Assembly (NCBI GenBank): GCA_016214035.1
Contig: JACRPF010000015.1
Coordinates: 248,001-312,000, forward strand
Length of the DNA stretch: 64,000 nt
From: Spirochaetota bacterium
GTDB taxonomy: Bacteria; Spirochaetota; Brachyspiria; Brachyspirales; JACRPF01
Reading direction: 5' to 3'
The position numbers and the translations under genes are program-made. Positions 9,482 through 16,716 of this stretch are shown here, in pieces. A model generated the notes under the pieces. That model was given only the letters and a program-made list of their open reading frames with translations, was not told the DNA's origin and searched no databases. How positions within the stretch are numbered: the first letter of the stretch is position 1; every line of letters begins with the position of its first letter.

Positions 9482-11062
9482 ATGACAACAGATGATAAAG
9501 AAATCGATGCGAAGATCGGCCGCGAGGGACTCACGCAGGCGGATCGGGAACGCGGTACGCGCGAATTCCGCGATGCGCTCAGGAATGATCCGGCACGTCC
9601 GAAGTGGCATTTGTTACCGCCGGAGGGTTTCTGGAACGACATTAACGGCACCATATTCTGGAAAGGCAGATATCATGTTTTTTTTCTCGGACGCCGATCG
9701 CCGGACCGTGAGGCAATAGTCTCGGGAAAGGACAGCATCAATGCCCGCGAGGTGTGGCTTCACGCGTCGAGCCGCGACCTCGTACACTGGGTTCATCATC
9801 CGATAGCGCTCATACCGGCATGGGACGGCTCAATGCCCAACGGCATCTACAGCGGCGATATGATCGCTGATGCACCGCAGCCTACGATAATTGTGCATAT
9901 CCCGAAACAGGGCACGTGCATCTACACCGCCGATGACGATATGCTCGATAATTGGAAATGGCACCCCGCGAACCCGGTGATTACGCAGGAAAAGGCACCG
10001 AAGGAAGTGACGGTGTTCGACCCGACGGGGTGGTATGACAAAGAAGAGAAGACGTATTATGCGCTCATCGGCAATAAAAATCGCACACCGGGATTCGAAG
10101 GCGACACATCGAGCCTATTTAAATCAACAGATCTCGCAACGTGGGAATATGTCGGCCCGTTCTACAAATCCGAAAGGAAATGGACGGAGGAGGCGTGCGA
10201 TTGCGCCTGTCCCGATTTCTATCCGCTCGGCGATAAAAAGATGCTCCTTATGCATTCCCACAAGCCGTACTACATGGCGCAGTATTACCTCGGGCATCTC
10301 GACGGGGAGCGCTTCATTCCCGAGCTGCACGGCCGCATGACATGGCCCGGCGGTTCGCTCTGCGCGCCTGAAACACTGCTCGATGACAAAGGGCGGCGGG
10401 TATTCTGGGGGTGGGTGTATGAGCAGGGACCGGTCACGCCGGGCTGGGGCTCGGTGGCTACACTCCCGCGCGTGTTCGATCTAGATGTCAAGGGACGTCT
10501 GAAGATAACTCCGGCACCGGAACTTGAAACGCTCCGGATGAATCCGCGCCGCTTTGACGGAATCGCGCTTGCCGACGGCGGAGAACATGTTCTTGATGTG
10601 CGGGGTGATTCGCTTGAGATCGATATCGATGCGGAATATTCTGCCGCGGATCTCATCGTAACGGTGCGCCGTTCGCCCGATGCGCAGGAAGCGACAGCCG
10701 TCATCATATCGCCGGCGAAAGGGACGATGACGGTGGATTTTTCAAAGTCACGGCAGGGGCAGGCAGTCAAATTTCCGCGTTTCAGAAAGGAATACAACGA
10801 CAGCGAAAAGATACCCGAATCGGAATGGTATACATCACAACAGGCAGCCTCGTTCAAACTAGAACAGGATGAGCCGCTGCGATTGCGGATATTCCTCGAC
10901 CGTTCGATACTTGAAGTGTTCGCCAACGAGCGGCAGTGCATCACGCAGCGGATTTATCCGTCACGTACCGACAGTCTCGGTGTATCGCTTGCAGCCCGCG
11001 GCGGAAAAGTTAACGTGCGATCATTCACGGTGTATGAGATGGAGCGGGTGAACAGCTGGTGA
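9482..11062 (+). CDS. GH32-like glycoside hydrolase
   Basis: A 526-residue protein with a five-bladed propeller and C-terminal beta-sandwich, as in fructan-cleaving GH32 enzymes. The nucleophile motif is present as FWNDINGTIFW (Asp53), and a TVFDPTGW segment replaces the usual RDP motif. The C-terminal module carries LRIFLDRSILEVFANERQCIT, a strong GH32 hallmark. The acid/base motif normally reads ECP; here it reads DCACPDF, with Ala242 in the glutamate position. Activity on beta-fructosides is therefore uncertain. No signal peptide is seen, so it acts in the cytoplasm. AGGA lies 7 nt before the ATG. Confidence 0.88.
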   Translation: MTTDDKEIDAKIGREGLTQADRERGTREFRDALRNDPARPKWHLLPPEGFWNDINGTIFWKGRYHVFFLGRRSPDREAIVSGKDSINAREVWLHASSRDLVHWVHHPIALIPAWDGSMPNGIYSGDMIADAPQPTIIVHIPKQGTCIYTADDDMLDNWKWHPANPVITQEKAPKEVTVFDPTGWYDKEEKTYYALIGNKNRTPGFEGDTSSLFKSTDLATWEYVGPFYKSERKWTEEACDCACPDFYPLGDKKMLLMHSHKPYYMAQYYLGHLDGERFIPELHGRMTWPGGSLCAPETLLDDKGRRVFWGWVYEQGPVTPGWGSVATLPRVFDLDVKGRLKITPAPELETLRMNPRRFDGIALADGGEHVLDVRGDSLEIDIDAEYSAADLIVTVRRSPDAQEATAVIISPAKGTMTVDFSKSRQGQAVKFPRFRKEYNDSEKIPESEWYTSQQAASFKLEQDEPLRLRIFLDRSILEVFANERQCITQRIYPSRTDSLGVSLAARGGKVNVRSFTVYEMERVNSW

Positions 11063-11093
11063 GGCCGATGAAATCCGGCGTTCGCAGTACTGA

Positions 11094-11121
11094 TTGACGG
11101 AATATCAGCGGATAGTATACT
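11094..11121 (+). promoter_or_regulatory. Promoter of the CE7-like esterase gene
   Basis: TTGACG (11094-11099), 16 bp, TATACT (11116-11121). The implied start site gives a leader of about 30 nt containing a GAGG ribosome site. Confidence 0.65.
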
Positions 11122-11158
11122 GATGCAACGTCACATCGTTTGATAGAGCGAGGCCGAC

Positions 11159-12406
11159 ATGAAGCTGCTGCCGTCCGTGGAATTCACCGTCGATCATAAA
11201 GATGCGCTGTACCGCTGCGGCGAGACCGCCGTGTTCACGATCCGGGTACTCGGGGCGGACCGCGCGCCGCTCACCGGGGGGACGATTGATGTGCGTCTTG
11301 ATAATTACGGACCGAAGGCGGTCACTGCCGCCCGTTTCGACCTTGCAGCCGGAAATCCGGTGACCGTTTGCGGAACGCTTGCCGAGCCGGGATTCATGAG
11401 ATGTACCGTCACGATGGCGGCCGATAATGGACTTCGCGCCGTATACAGCGCGGGATTCGAACCCGGACGCATAACAGCAGGATCGGCGCGTCCCGCCGAT
11501 TTTGACGCATTCTGGGATGCGGCTGCGGGAAAACTTGATAACGAGGTGCCGCTCGATCCGCGCATCGAACGGATAGATGCGATGTGCAATGTGGATCATG
11601 AATGTTTCCGGGTAAGTTTCGCCACGTTCGACGGACTGCGCGTCTGGGGATTTCTCTCCGTGCCGAAAAAAGGAACGGGTCCGTATCCCGCCGAGGTCAA
11701 CGTGCCCGGTGCCGGTCCCGGTGTCGACGGTCCCGATCCCGGTCTTGCCGACCGCGGCATCATATCGCTTGTCATGAACGTGCATCCGTTCGAACCGGGC
11801 CCCGATGCTGCCGGGCAGAAAAAGAAATATGAGGATCAGGACAGGGCGCTGCAGGCGCAATACGGAGTGCCGCGTTATTGTCAATCCGGCGCCGCGGAGC
11901 GCGAGACGTATTTCTACTACCGCATCATACTCGGTATCAACCGGGCGGTGAACTGGCTCGCACGGCGGTCTGATGTCGATACGTCGCGTTTTCATTACAG
12001 CGGTACCAGCCAGGGCGGCGGTTTCGGGCTCATCCTTTGCGGGCTGAACACCAACTTCACCAAAGGCGTCATGCATGTTCCGGCGATAACCGATCTTCTC
12101 GGTTTTCAGGCGGGACGCGAATCGGGGTGGCCGAAGCTCATTGAGAACATCAGACCCGGGGACAAGGAAGCCGCCGTGAAAGTTGCTCCGTATTTCGACG
12201 GTGCTCATTTCGCCGCCCGCATAACATGTCCGGTCCGTCTCTCGGTCGGTTTTATTGACGAGTCCTGTCCCCCGGCTGCGGTATATGCCGGATATAACGC
12301 GATAGCCGCTGCGGACAAGGCCATACTGAACGGCATCGGCATGCCGCATCAGGTGTTCCCGCAGTTCTACGACCAGAACGACAATAAGTGGCTGCGCGGT
12401 TTCTGA
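11159..12406 (+). CDS. Acetylxylan esterase/CE7-type alpha/beta hydrolase
   Basis: A 415-residue protein. Residues 1-~105 form an Ig-like beta domain, followed by an acetyl-xylan esterase (CE7/cephalosporin-C deacetylase) fold introduced by SARPADFDAFWDAAAGKL. The nucleophile is Ser284 in GTSQGGG; Asp (VGFIDESCPP) and His (IGMPHQVFP) follow in the expected order. CE7 enzymes remove acetyl groups from short xylo-oligosaccharides and other acetylated sugars. No signal peptide is apparent, consistent with cytoplasmic de-acetylation of imported oligosaccharides. It lies directly downstream of the GH32-like gene but has its own promoter. Confidence 0.88.
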   Translation: MKLLPSVEFTVDHKDALYRCGETAVFTIRVLGADRAPLTGGTIDVRLDNYGPKAVTAARFDLAAGNPVTVCGTLAEPGFMRCTVTMAADNGLRAVYSAGFEPGRITAGSARPADFDAFWDAAAGKLDNEVPLDPRIERIDAMCNVDHECFRVSFATFDGLRVWGFLSVPKKGTGPYPAEVNVPGAGPGVDGPDPGLADRGIISLVMNVHPFEPGPDAAGQKKKYEDQDRALQAQYGVPRYCQSGAAERETYFYYRIILGINRAVNWLARRSDVDTSRFHYSGTSQGGGFGLILCGLNTNFTKGVMHVPAITDLLGFQAGRESGWPKLIENIRPGDKEAAVKVAPYFDGAHFAARITCPVRLSVGFIDESCPPAAVYAGYNAIAAADKAILNGIGMPHQVFPQFYDQNDNKWLRGF

Positions 12407-12672
12407 TCGTTTTTCTGCGCGATTGCAGCACAGCATGGCGGTGCATGTATCGTATTTTGTTCATGCAGTACCGTTTGTTAAATTAATTAACAAGGATTTG
12501 CAGCGACGTAAAAAATTGCCGAACACGGTGTTGTACGTTCACTATAAGAAATTCCCCTCTTTTTTTACAGGATAATATCCGGCACAGCATCGATGTCGTC
12601 TATTGGCATATATTTTGCGAAGATTCTAACACTGCGATGATATCGCGGAATCGGTATCCCGGAGGATCATAT
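12407..12672. other. Intergenic region with an AT-rich dyad
   Basis: No gene is supported here. A 19-bp inverted repeat, TTGTTAA (12475-12481) and TTAACAA (12487-12493) with a 5-base spacer, is the only marked structure. It has no T-run, so it is more like an operator than a terminator. A GGAGG ribosome site for the next gene is at 12661-12665. Confidence 0.4.
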
Positions 12673-12963
12673 ATGCATATACCAATGACGTTGATCAAAA
12701 GCTGTGATTTTGAAGTATGCGCATTCAACTGGGGAAGCACCTGCCATGCGTTGGCGATCACCGTCGGGGACGGGATATGCCCGATGTGCGACACGACGCT
12801 CAAGTCGTTCGGGAAAGGCGGCATCCTGGAAAAGCACGGCGGTGTGGGTGCATGCAAGGTCACACACTGCAGGTACAACAGGTCATTGGAGTGTTCGGCG
12901 GACAGCATTCATGTCAAAATACAATCCGGACATGCCGAGTGTGATACATTTGCTGCGTGGTAG
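12673..12963 (+). CDS. Small protein with two DUF1540-like cysteine modules
   Basis: A 96-residue protein. The start at 12673 is set by a GGAGG site 7 nt upstream. It contains two cysteine modules of similar plan. The second (CKVTHCRYNRSLECSADSI... ECDTF) fits DUF1540, a short domain with four conserved cysteines that probably binds a metal. The first (KSCDFEVCAFNWGSTCHAL... ICPMCDT) is a more diverged copy. DUF1540 proteins are widespread in Firmicutes and other anaerobes and have no known function. The stop lies 12 bp from the convergent sulfatase gene. Confidence 0.75.
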   Translation: MHIPMTLIKSCDFEVCAFNWGSTCHALAITVGDGICPMCDTTLKSFGKGGILEKHGGVGACKVTHCRYNRSLECSADSIHVKIQSGHAECDTFAAW

Positions 12964-12975
12964 CGGCGGCTTTTT

Positions 12976-14322
12976 TCAGAATCCGAGTTCTTTCCGCCGC
13001 GCACGGAACAGCTTCATGACCGGCGCATATCCGGGATCGTCAGCGAAGTTGACCGTTTCGCCGGGATTTTTCACAAGGTCGAACAGCACCTCGGGCATAT
13101 CATTCCCGTAGGAATGGTACTTCAGATTATCGCGTTTTATCATGATGTTTTTTCCGCCGAACTGTGAGACGGACTCATTGTCCCATGACGCGGTATTCCC
13201 CTCAAGCAGCGGCAGGAGTGACCGTGAATCAAGCCCCGGCGGTACCGGAAGCCCCGCGGCATCGCAGAACGTGGCGAACAGATCGCAGAGGTTCGCATTC
13301 TCATGCACCGTTCGGCCCCCGGCAAAGCGCGCCGGCCAGCGTACGATGAGCGGCACCCTTACGCTGGCCTCGAAGAATTTCTGTTTTTCCCAGAGACAGT
13401 GCTCGCCGAGCATCTCGCCGTGATCGGACGTATAGATGATGAGCCAGTCGTCGAGGTTTTCGCCGGCGAGTGTGAGTGCATCAAGTATGCGGCGGTATCG
13501 GTCGTCGTTCGATTCTATATTTCCATAATAGGCGGCCATGGCGCGGCGTATCTCGCGTTCGCTTAAATCTTTTCCCATCACGAGCGGTTTTTTATCGTTG
13601 GGGCAGTTGCCGAGGAACGGATGGTCGAATGGCTTCTGGTCTTCGAACGGGCGGACGCGCGGGAGATAGTATTCGAATTTCTTCTCGTCGGTGAAGTACG
13701 GATAATGCGGATTGTTGAGTCCCACGTAGAGGAGTTTCGGACGCGCATTGAGGTCTTTGTCGTAATACGGGCTTACCAGCGACTCGCGGCAGAAATATTC
13801 AAATCCGAGTGTCGCGTAGTCGTCCCAGTCGGAGTACGGCGATCTCCCGACACCGGCGCGGAGCACCTCCTTCGAGTCTGTCCACTTTCGCGACGGGTCC
13901 TTCGGAAATGCGGCGAACGCTTCTTCATTCCGTCCCTCTAAATTCCCTTCGACCATCTGCATGTCGTCCATGCCTATTCTGCGGCGCCATCCATGCATCT
14001 GATCATATCCCTGATGATGCAGTTTCCCGAATGCGATGCTGAGATAGGCGTACTGTGAAAAGAGCCGCGCGAATGTCATGTGGCCGCTTTTCAGGTCCTG
14101 GCCGTAACGCTCGGCACCGCAGGTACGCGGCAGCTGCCCCGACGCCATACACTGACGCGCCGGAACGCAGATGGGCGACGGCGTGTAGGCGTTCCTGAAC
14201 TGCACACCGGTCTCAGCAAGCCAGTCGAGCGTAGGCGTTTTCACCACGGTGTTGCCTTCATAGCCGGCGACATCGGCGCGGTGTTCGTCGCTCATGAGTA
14301 TCAGGATGTTCGGACGCTTCAT
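12976..14322 (-). CDS. Formylglycine-dependent sulfatase
   Basis: A 448-residue type I sulfatase that removes sulfate esters, probably from glycans. Metal-binding MSDEHRAD opens the protein. Cys52 in ICVPARQ is the CxPxR site converted to formylglycine by a maturase, which is not in this window. The YTSDHGEMLGEH motif supplies the remaining metal ligands. The start at 14322 follows GAGGA and was preferred over an upstream in-frame Met at 14355. There is no signal peptide, so a cytoplasmic site is likely unless export occurs otherwise. It lies 42 bp downstream of an aldo/keto-reductase-like gene and probably shares its transcript. Confidence 0.93.
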   Translation of the reverse strand: MKRPNILILMSDEHRADVAGYEGNTVVKTPTLDWLAETGVQFRNAYTPSPICVPARQCMASGQLPRTCGAERYGQDLKSGHMTFARLFSQYAYLSIAFGKLHHQGYDQMHGWRRRIGMDDMQMVEGNLEGRNEEAFAAFPKDPSRKWTDSKEVLRAGVGRSPYSDWDDYATLGFEYFCRESLVSPYYDKDLNARPKLLYVGLNNPHYPYFTDEKKFEYYLPRVRPFEDQKPFDHPFLGNCPNDKKPLVMGKDLSEREIRRAMAAYYGNIESNDDRYRRILDALTLAGENLDDWLIIYTSDHGEMLGEHCLWEKQKFFEASVRVPLIVRWPARFAGGRTVHENANLCDLFATFCDAAGLPVPPGLDSRSLLPLLEGNTASWDNESVSQFGGKNIMIKRDNLKYHSYGNDMPEVLFDLVKNPGETVNFADDPGYAPVMKLFRARRKELGF

Positions 14323-14364
14323 ACGTTTTCCTCGGGTGTACGGTATTCGGTGCAAGTAGATGGT

Positions 14365-15213
14365 CTATTTCATTATCGCGGTCTTGTTGGGACTGCTGCG
14401 TCCCTGAAGCTCGGGCGCGCGGTGTTCGAATGCGGCAAGCGATATCTCGATATCTTCCGCCGCTTCGTCCGGCGTCATGCATCCGACGGTTACCATATCG
14501 CAGGGGCGTATGGTGCTCCACGAAAAGTTGAGGCCCACGAACGGTGTTACGCGCCCGGCGGCCATGGGCTTTATCGTCATCACCGGCTTTTTCGCGTTCC
14601 AGATGACCCTGTTGATGTACTCCACTTCCACCTGCATGAGAAAGCCCGCGCAGTTGTATATCTGAATATATGTCTCCACATCATAGCTGTTCTTGTCGGA
14701 ATAGATGACGAGTTCGGGCATATGCGCCGAGAGCCCCGGCTCCATACCGTGGTCGCGTATCATCTTGAGGTAATCGGGGAGGCGGTCGATGGTTTGTTTG
14801 TTCTTATTGACGAGTTGTTCTGCCGACGAATGATGCGGGAAGCAGAACGTGGATCCGAGCCGTTTGCTTTCGGCGATGACCGCTTCGGCCTCGGCGCGGG
14901 CTTTCGCATTGTCGTCGACATTGATTATCGGCGTGTCGACGAGTATCATCTTACGCCCGACACGGTCCTCGGCCATCTTTACGGCCGCCATGAACGATTC
15001 CCTGCCGACGAACGGTCCCATGAGTGTATCAACGCCGGCGCGAAGGAATACTTCGAGAAGCGACGCCACCGCTTCCGGGGTGGAGTGATGACGCCGGATC
15101 ATCGCGTCGGCCGCGGAACCGGTATGGCTCCAGCCGAGTATCCAGTTCGTTCCGATTATCATGCGTGAGAGCGATACGCCGCCGACGGTGGTGCGGGGGA
15201 AAAGTTCAGACAT
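14365..15213 (-). CDS. Aldo/keto-reductase-like TIM-barrel protein
   Basis: A 282-residue cytoplasmic protein. It begins LFPRTTVGGVSLSRMIIGTN, resembling the first strand of aldo/keto reductases (G...SR..IGTN). It lacks the classical Asp-Tyr-Lys-His tetrad that I would expect. It is clearly related to the gene at 30404 in this window (shared 'G..L.R.IIG.N', barrel layout and late 'KP...K.MAAGR/GAGR' segment). Function is unknown; the neighbouring sulfatase suggests sugar metabolism. The start at 15213 has AGGAG 8 nt upstream and a clear promoter at 15256-15283. Confidence 0.7.
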   Translation of the reverse strand: MSELFPRTTVGGVSLSRMIIGTNWILGWSHTGSAADAMIRRHHSTPEAVASLLEVFLRAGVDTLMGPFVGRESFMAAVKMAEDRVGRKMILVDTPIINVDDNAKARAEAEAVIAESKRLGSTFCFPHHSSAEQLVNKNKQTIDRLPDYLKMIRDHGMEPGLSAHMPELVIYSDKNSYDVETYIQIYNCAGFLMQVEVEYINRVIWNAKKPVMTIKPMAAGRVTPFVGLNFSWSTIRPCDMVTVGCMTPDEAAEDIEISLAAFEHRAPELQGRSSPNKTAIMK

Positions 15214-15255
15214 GGCAGACTCCTGTGGTAGTGCAGACATAGATGATGTCTCTAC

Positions 15256-15283
15256 AGTATAAACGTTCCATTCGGTTCGTCAA
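15256..15283 (-). promoter_or_regulatory. Promoter for the TIM-barrel/sulfatase unit
   Basis: On the minus strand TTGACG (15283-15278), 16 bp, TATACT (15261-15256). The leader to the ATG at 15213 would be about 36 nt. Confidence 0.7.
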
Positions 15284-15290
15284 ATAGAAA

Positions 15291-15330
15291 ATTCCGCATG
15301 CAGAAATTAAATTTCTGCATGCCGCGGAAT
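15291..15330. repeat. Strong inverted repeat (40 bp)
   Basis: Arms CATGCAGAAAT (15297-15307) and ATTTCTGCATG (15311-15321) surround TAA, with an outer ATTCCG (15291-15296)/CGGAAT (15325-15330) pairing. There is no T-run. The right arm is also the first unit of the 21-bp array that follows, so the left arm is an inverted copy of a unit. It lies immediately upstream of the promoter of the 14365-15213 gene. Confidence 0.85.
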
Positions 15331-15608
15331 TGTTTCTGTACTCGCCGCAGAACGTTCTGAGGGTGACGGATTGGTTTCCATGCGCAGAAGACCGTGCGCT
15401 CAACTCATCGGATAAGGTTCTGCATGCTGCGGTCATTCCTCTGCACTCAGCGGTTTTCCCGGTGCATTCAGATGATTCGCCGCTGCACGTGGGGAGAGGG
15501 CCGATACATTCGGAATATAATACGCTGCATGCGGCATGTATTCCGGCATATGCGGCATATCATGTCCGGTGTGCGGGAATGCCCCGGAACGCAGGGTATG
15601 CTTATCCG
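15315..15608. repeat. Degenerate 21-bp tandem array (up to 14 units)
   Basis: Cutting the sequence every 21 bp from 15315 lines up recurrent CTGCAT/CTGCAC unit starts. The clearest are at 15420, 15441, 15462, 15483 and 15525; weaker copies lie on both sides. The approximate unit is CTGCAYKCNGCGG followed by a T/C-rich end. Because 21 is a multiple of three, a plus-strand frame stays open from 15288 to 15752 and reads as a seven-residue pattern (LHAAVIP, LHSAVFP, VHSDDSP, ...). That frame has no ribosome site and runs into the kinase gene on the other strand, so a DNA-level role is as likely as a coding one. Confidence 0.75.
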
Positions 15609-16378
15609 GTCAGTCCGGCTATCAGTCTACAGAGTTCCAATCGCTCATCATCGATGTCCTTCCTGCCGTACGCGTCAAGGAAAATATCCCGATATGCATC
15701 GGTCTTCAGATTATACTGGAGCGTCCATGTCCCCCAGAAAATATCGTTGTGACGGTCGCCGAAACCGCCGTAGCCGAGATCGATGAATCCGGTCAGGGAG
15801 AAAGAGTTCATGATGATATTGGGAAGACAGTAATCACCGTGAAATACAACATCGTCGACGGCGCGGTGTTTCAGTTTCTCAAAGCGTTCCATCGCTTTGC
15901 TTTCGCCCTCGGGGATGATATACAGATCCACGCTGCCGGATTTGGCGTTCTCGTATACCTCGCCTATCATCTCTGCTGTTCTGTTTTTGTGGGGGCAGCG
16001 GTCCGGCGGCAGTGCGTGAATCAATCCTAGGCTTTCACCGAATACCGCGGCCAGACGTTCAGGATTGTCGAGATGACCGCCGGATATGCCGTCTTCGCCG
16101 GGCAGCGCTTCGGTGAGGAGGTAATCGTGCTTGCTGTCGTTCTCATATACGACAACAGCGGGTGCCAGTCCATACGAATGCAGGAAAGCAGTCATTGCAT
16201 TTTCACGGAGCAGATAACCGCGCTTGTTTATCTTAAGGTAGTATTTATCCTTTCCGTCGATCAAAAGCGTCTTTGCTTTTACGGAACAGCTGCTGTTGTA
16301 GATGGTGGAACCGGTGATGACCTTCTGTATGGATTCCGGCAGTGTTCTGACATCGAAATCGATCCTGGTCCTGATCAT
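15602..16378 (-). CDS. Aminoglycoside phosphotransferase-like kinase
   Basis: A 258-residue protein of the APH(3')/choline kinase fold. The Brenner motif HGDYCLPNII supplies the catalytic Asp and metal-binding Asn. The second motif FIDLGYGGFGDRHNDI supplies the metal-binding Asp. The DRHND ending is characteristic of the APH(3') branch, but clinical resistance cannot be inferred. The start at 16378 overlaps the preceding stop by ATGA, so translation is coupled to the cyclophilin-like gene. It is the third gene of a three-gene unit with a membrane methyl-accepting protein, which is unusual company for such a kinase. Confidence 0.85.
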   Translation of the reverse strand: MIRTRIDFDVRTLPESIQKVITGSTIYNSSCSVKAKTLLIDGKDKYYLKINKRGYLLRENAMTAFLHSYGLAPAVVVYENDSKHDYLLTEALPGEDGISGGHLDNPERLAAVFGESLGLIHALPPDRCPHKNRTAEMIGEVYENAKSGSVDLYIIPEGESKAMERFEKLKHRAVDDVVFHGDYCLPNIIMNSFSLTGFIDLGYGGFGDRHNDIFWGTWTLQYNLKTDAYRDIFLDAYGRKDIDDERLELCRLIAGLTG

Positions 16379-16716
16379 GTTATGCTGACGCGGGTGATCG
16401 TTCTGTTGCCGACGAGTTTTTTCCAATCGCCCGACATCGTGCCGATATACTCGACGGGCCACGCCGGCTGCTGCCCGAAAAATATGCAGAAATAATTTCC
16501 CTGCCGTGTATACGCGAGTCCGCCCGGCGGTATCGTGGGTATCGGATGTTCCTCGCCGAGGTCGGCGCCGATGGGGCCGTACGCCTCATTGCCCCAGAGC
16601 GTGAGGTCAATGGAGTAGGGAAGGTTCTTATGGAATGCCTTCGCTACTTTTGTGTCGAACAGTTCGGCGGATAATTGCAGCGTGCCGAAATCGAGCGTTA
16701 TATTGTTCATTTTCAT
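16375..16716 (-). CDS. Cyclophilin-like (TM1367-type) small protein
   Basis: A 113-residue protein matching the cyclophilin-like DUF369 family: FDTKVAKAFHKNLPYSIDLTLWGNEAYGPI, then the G.LAY...GNYFCIFFG block. Structural members have the cyclophilin barrel but lack the usual peptidyl-prolyl isomerase active site; their role is unknown. It is joined by ATGA overlaps to the methyl-accepting gene upstream and to the kinase gene downstream, so all three are probably made from one message. Confidence 0.8.
   Translation of the reverse strand: MKMNNITLDFGTLQLSAELFDTKVAKAFHKNLPYSIDLTLWGNEAYGPIGADLGEEHPIPTIPPGGLAYTRQGNYFCIFFGQQPAWPVEYIGTMSGDWKKLVGNRTITRVSIT

Noticed and set aside
11105-12436. 443-residue minus-strand open frame
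   Set aside because: It is antisense to the CE7-type esterase, which has a full catalytic triad, a promoter and a ribosome site. The minus frame has none of these.
14080-15168. 362-residue plus-strand open frame
   Set aside because: It lies antisense to the sulfatase and the TIM-barrel protein. The composition is His/Arg-rich without recognisable domains.
15315-15608. CRISPR array
   Set aside because: The units are contiguous 21-bp degenerate repeats with no conserved repeat/spacer alternation, and no cas genes are present.
15330-15752. Protein-coding gene for the heptad-repeat frame
   Set aside because: It starts at a TTG without ribosome site, and its last 150 bp lie antisense to the kinase gene. 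It was kept as a repeat rather than called as a gene.
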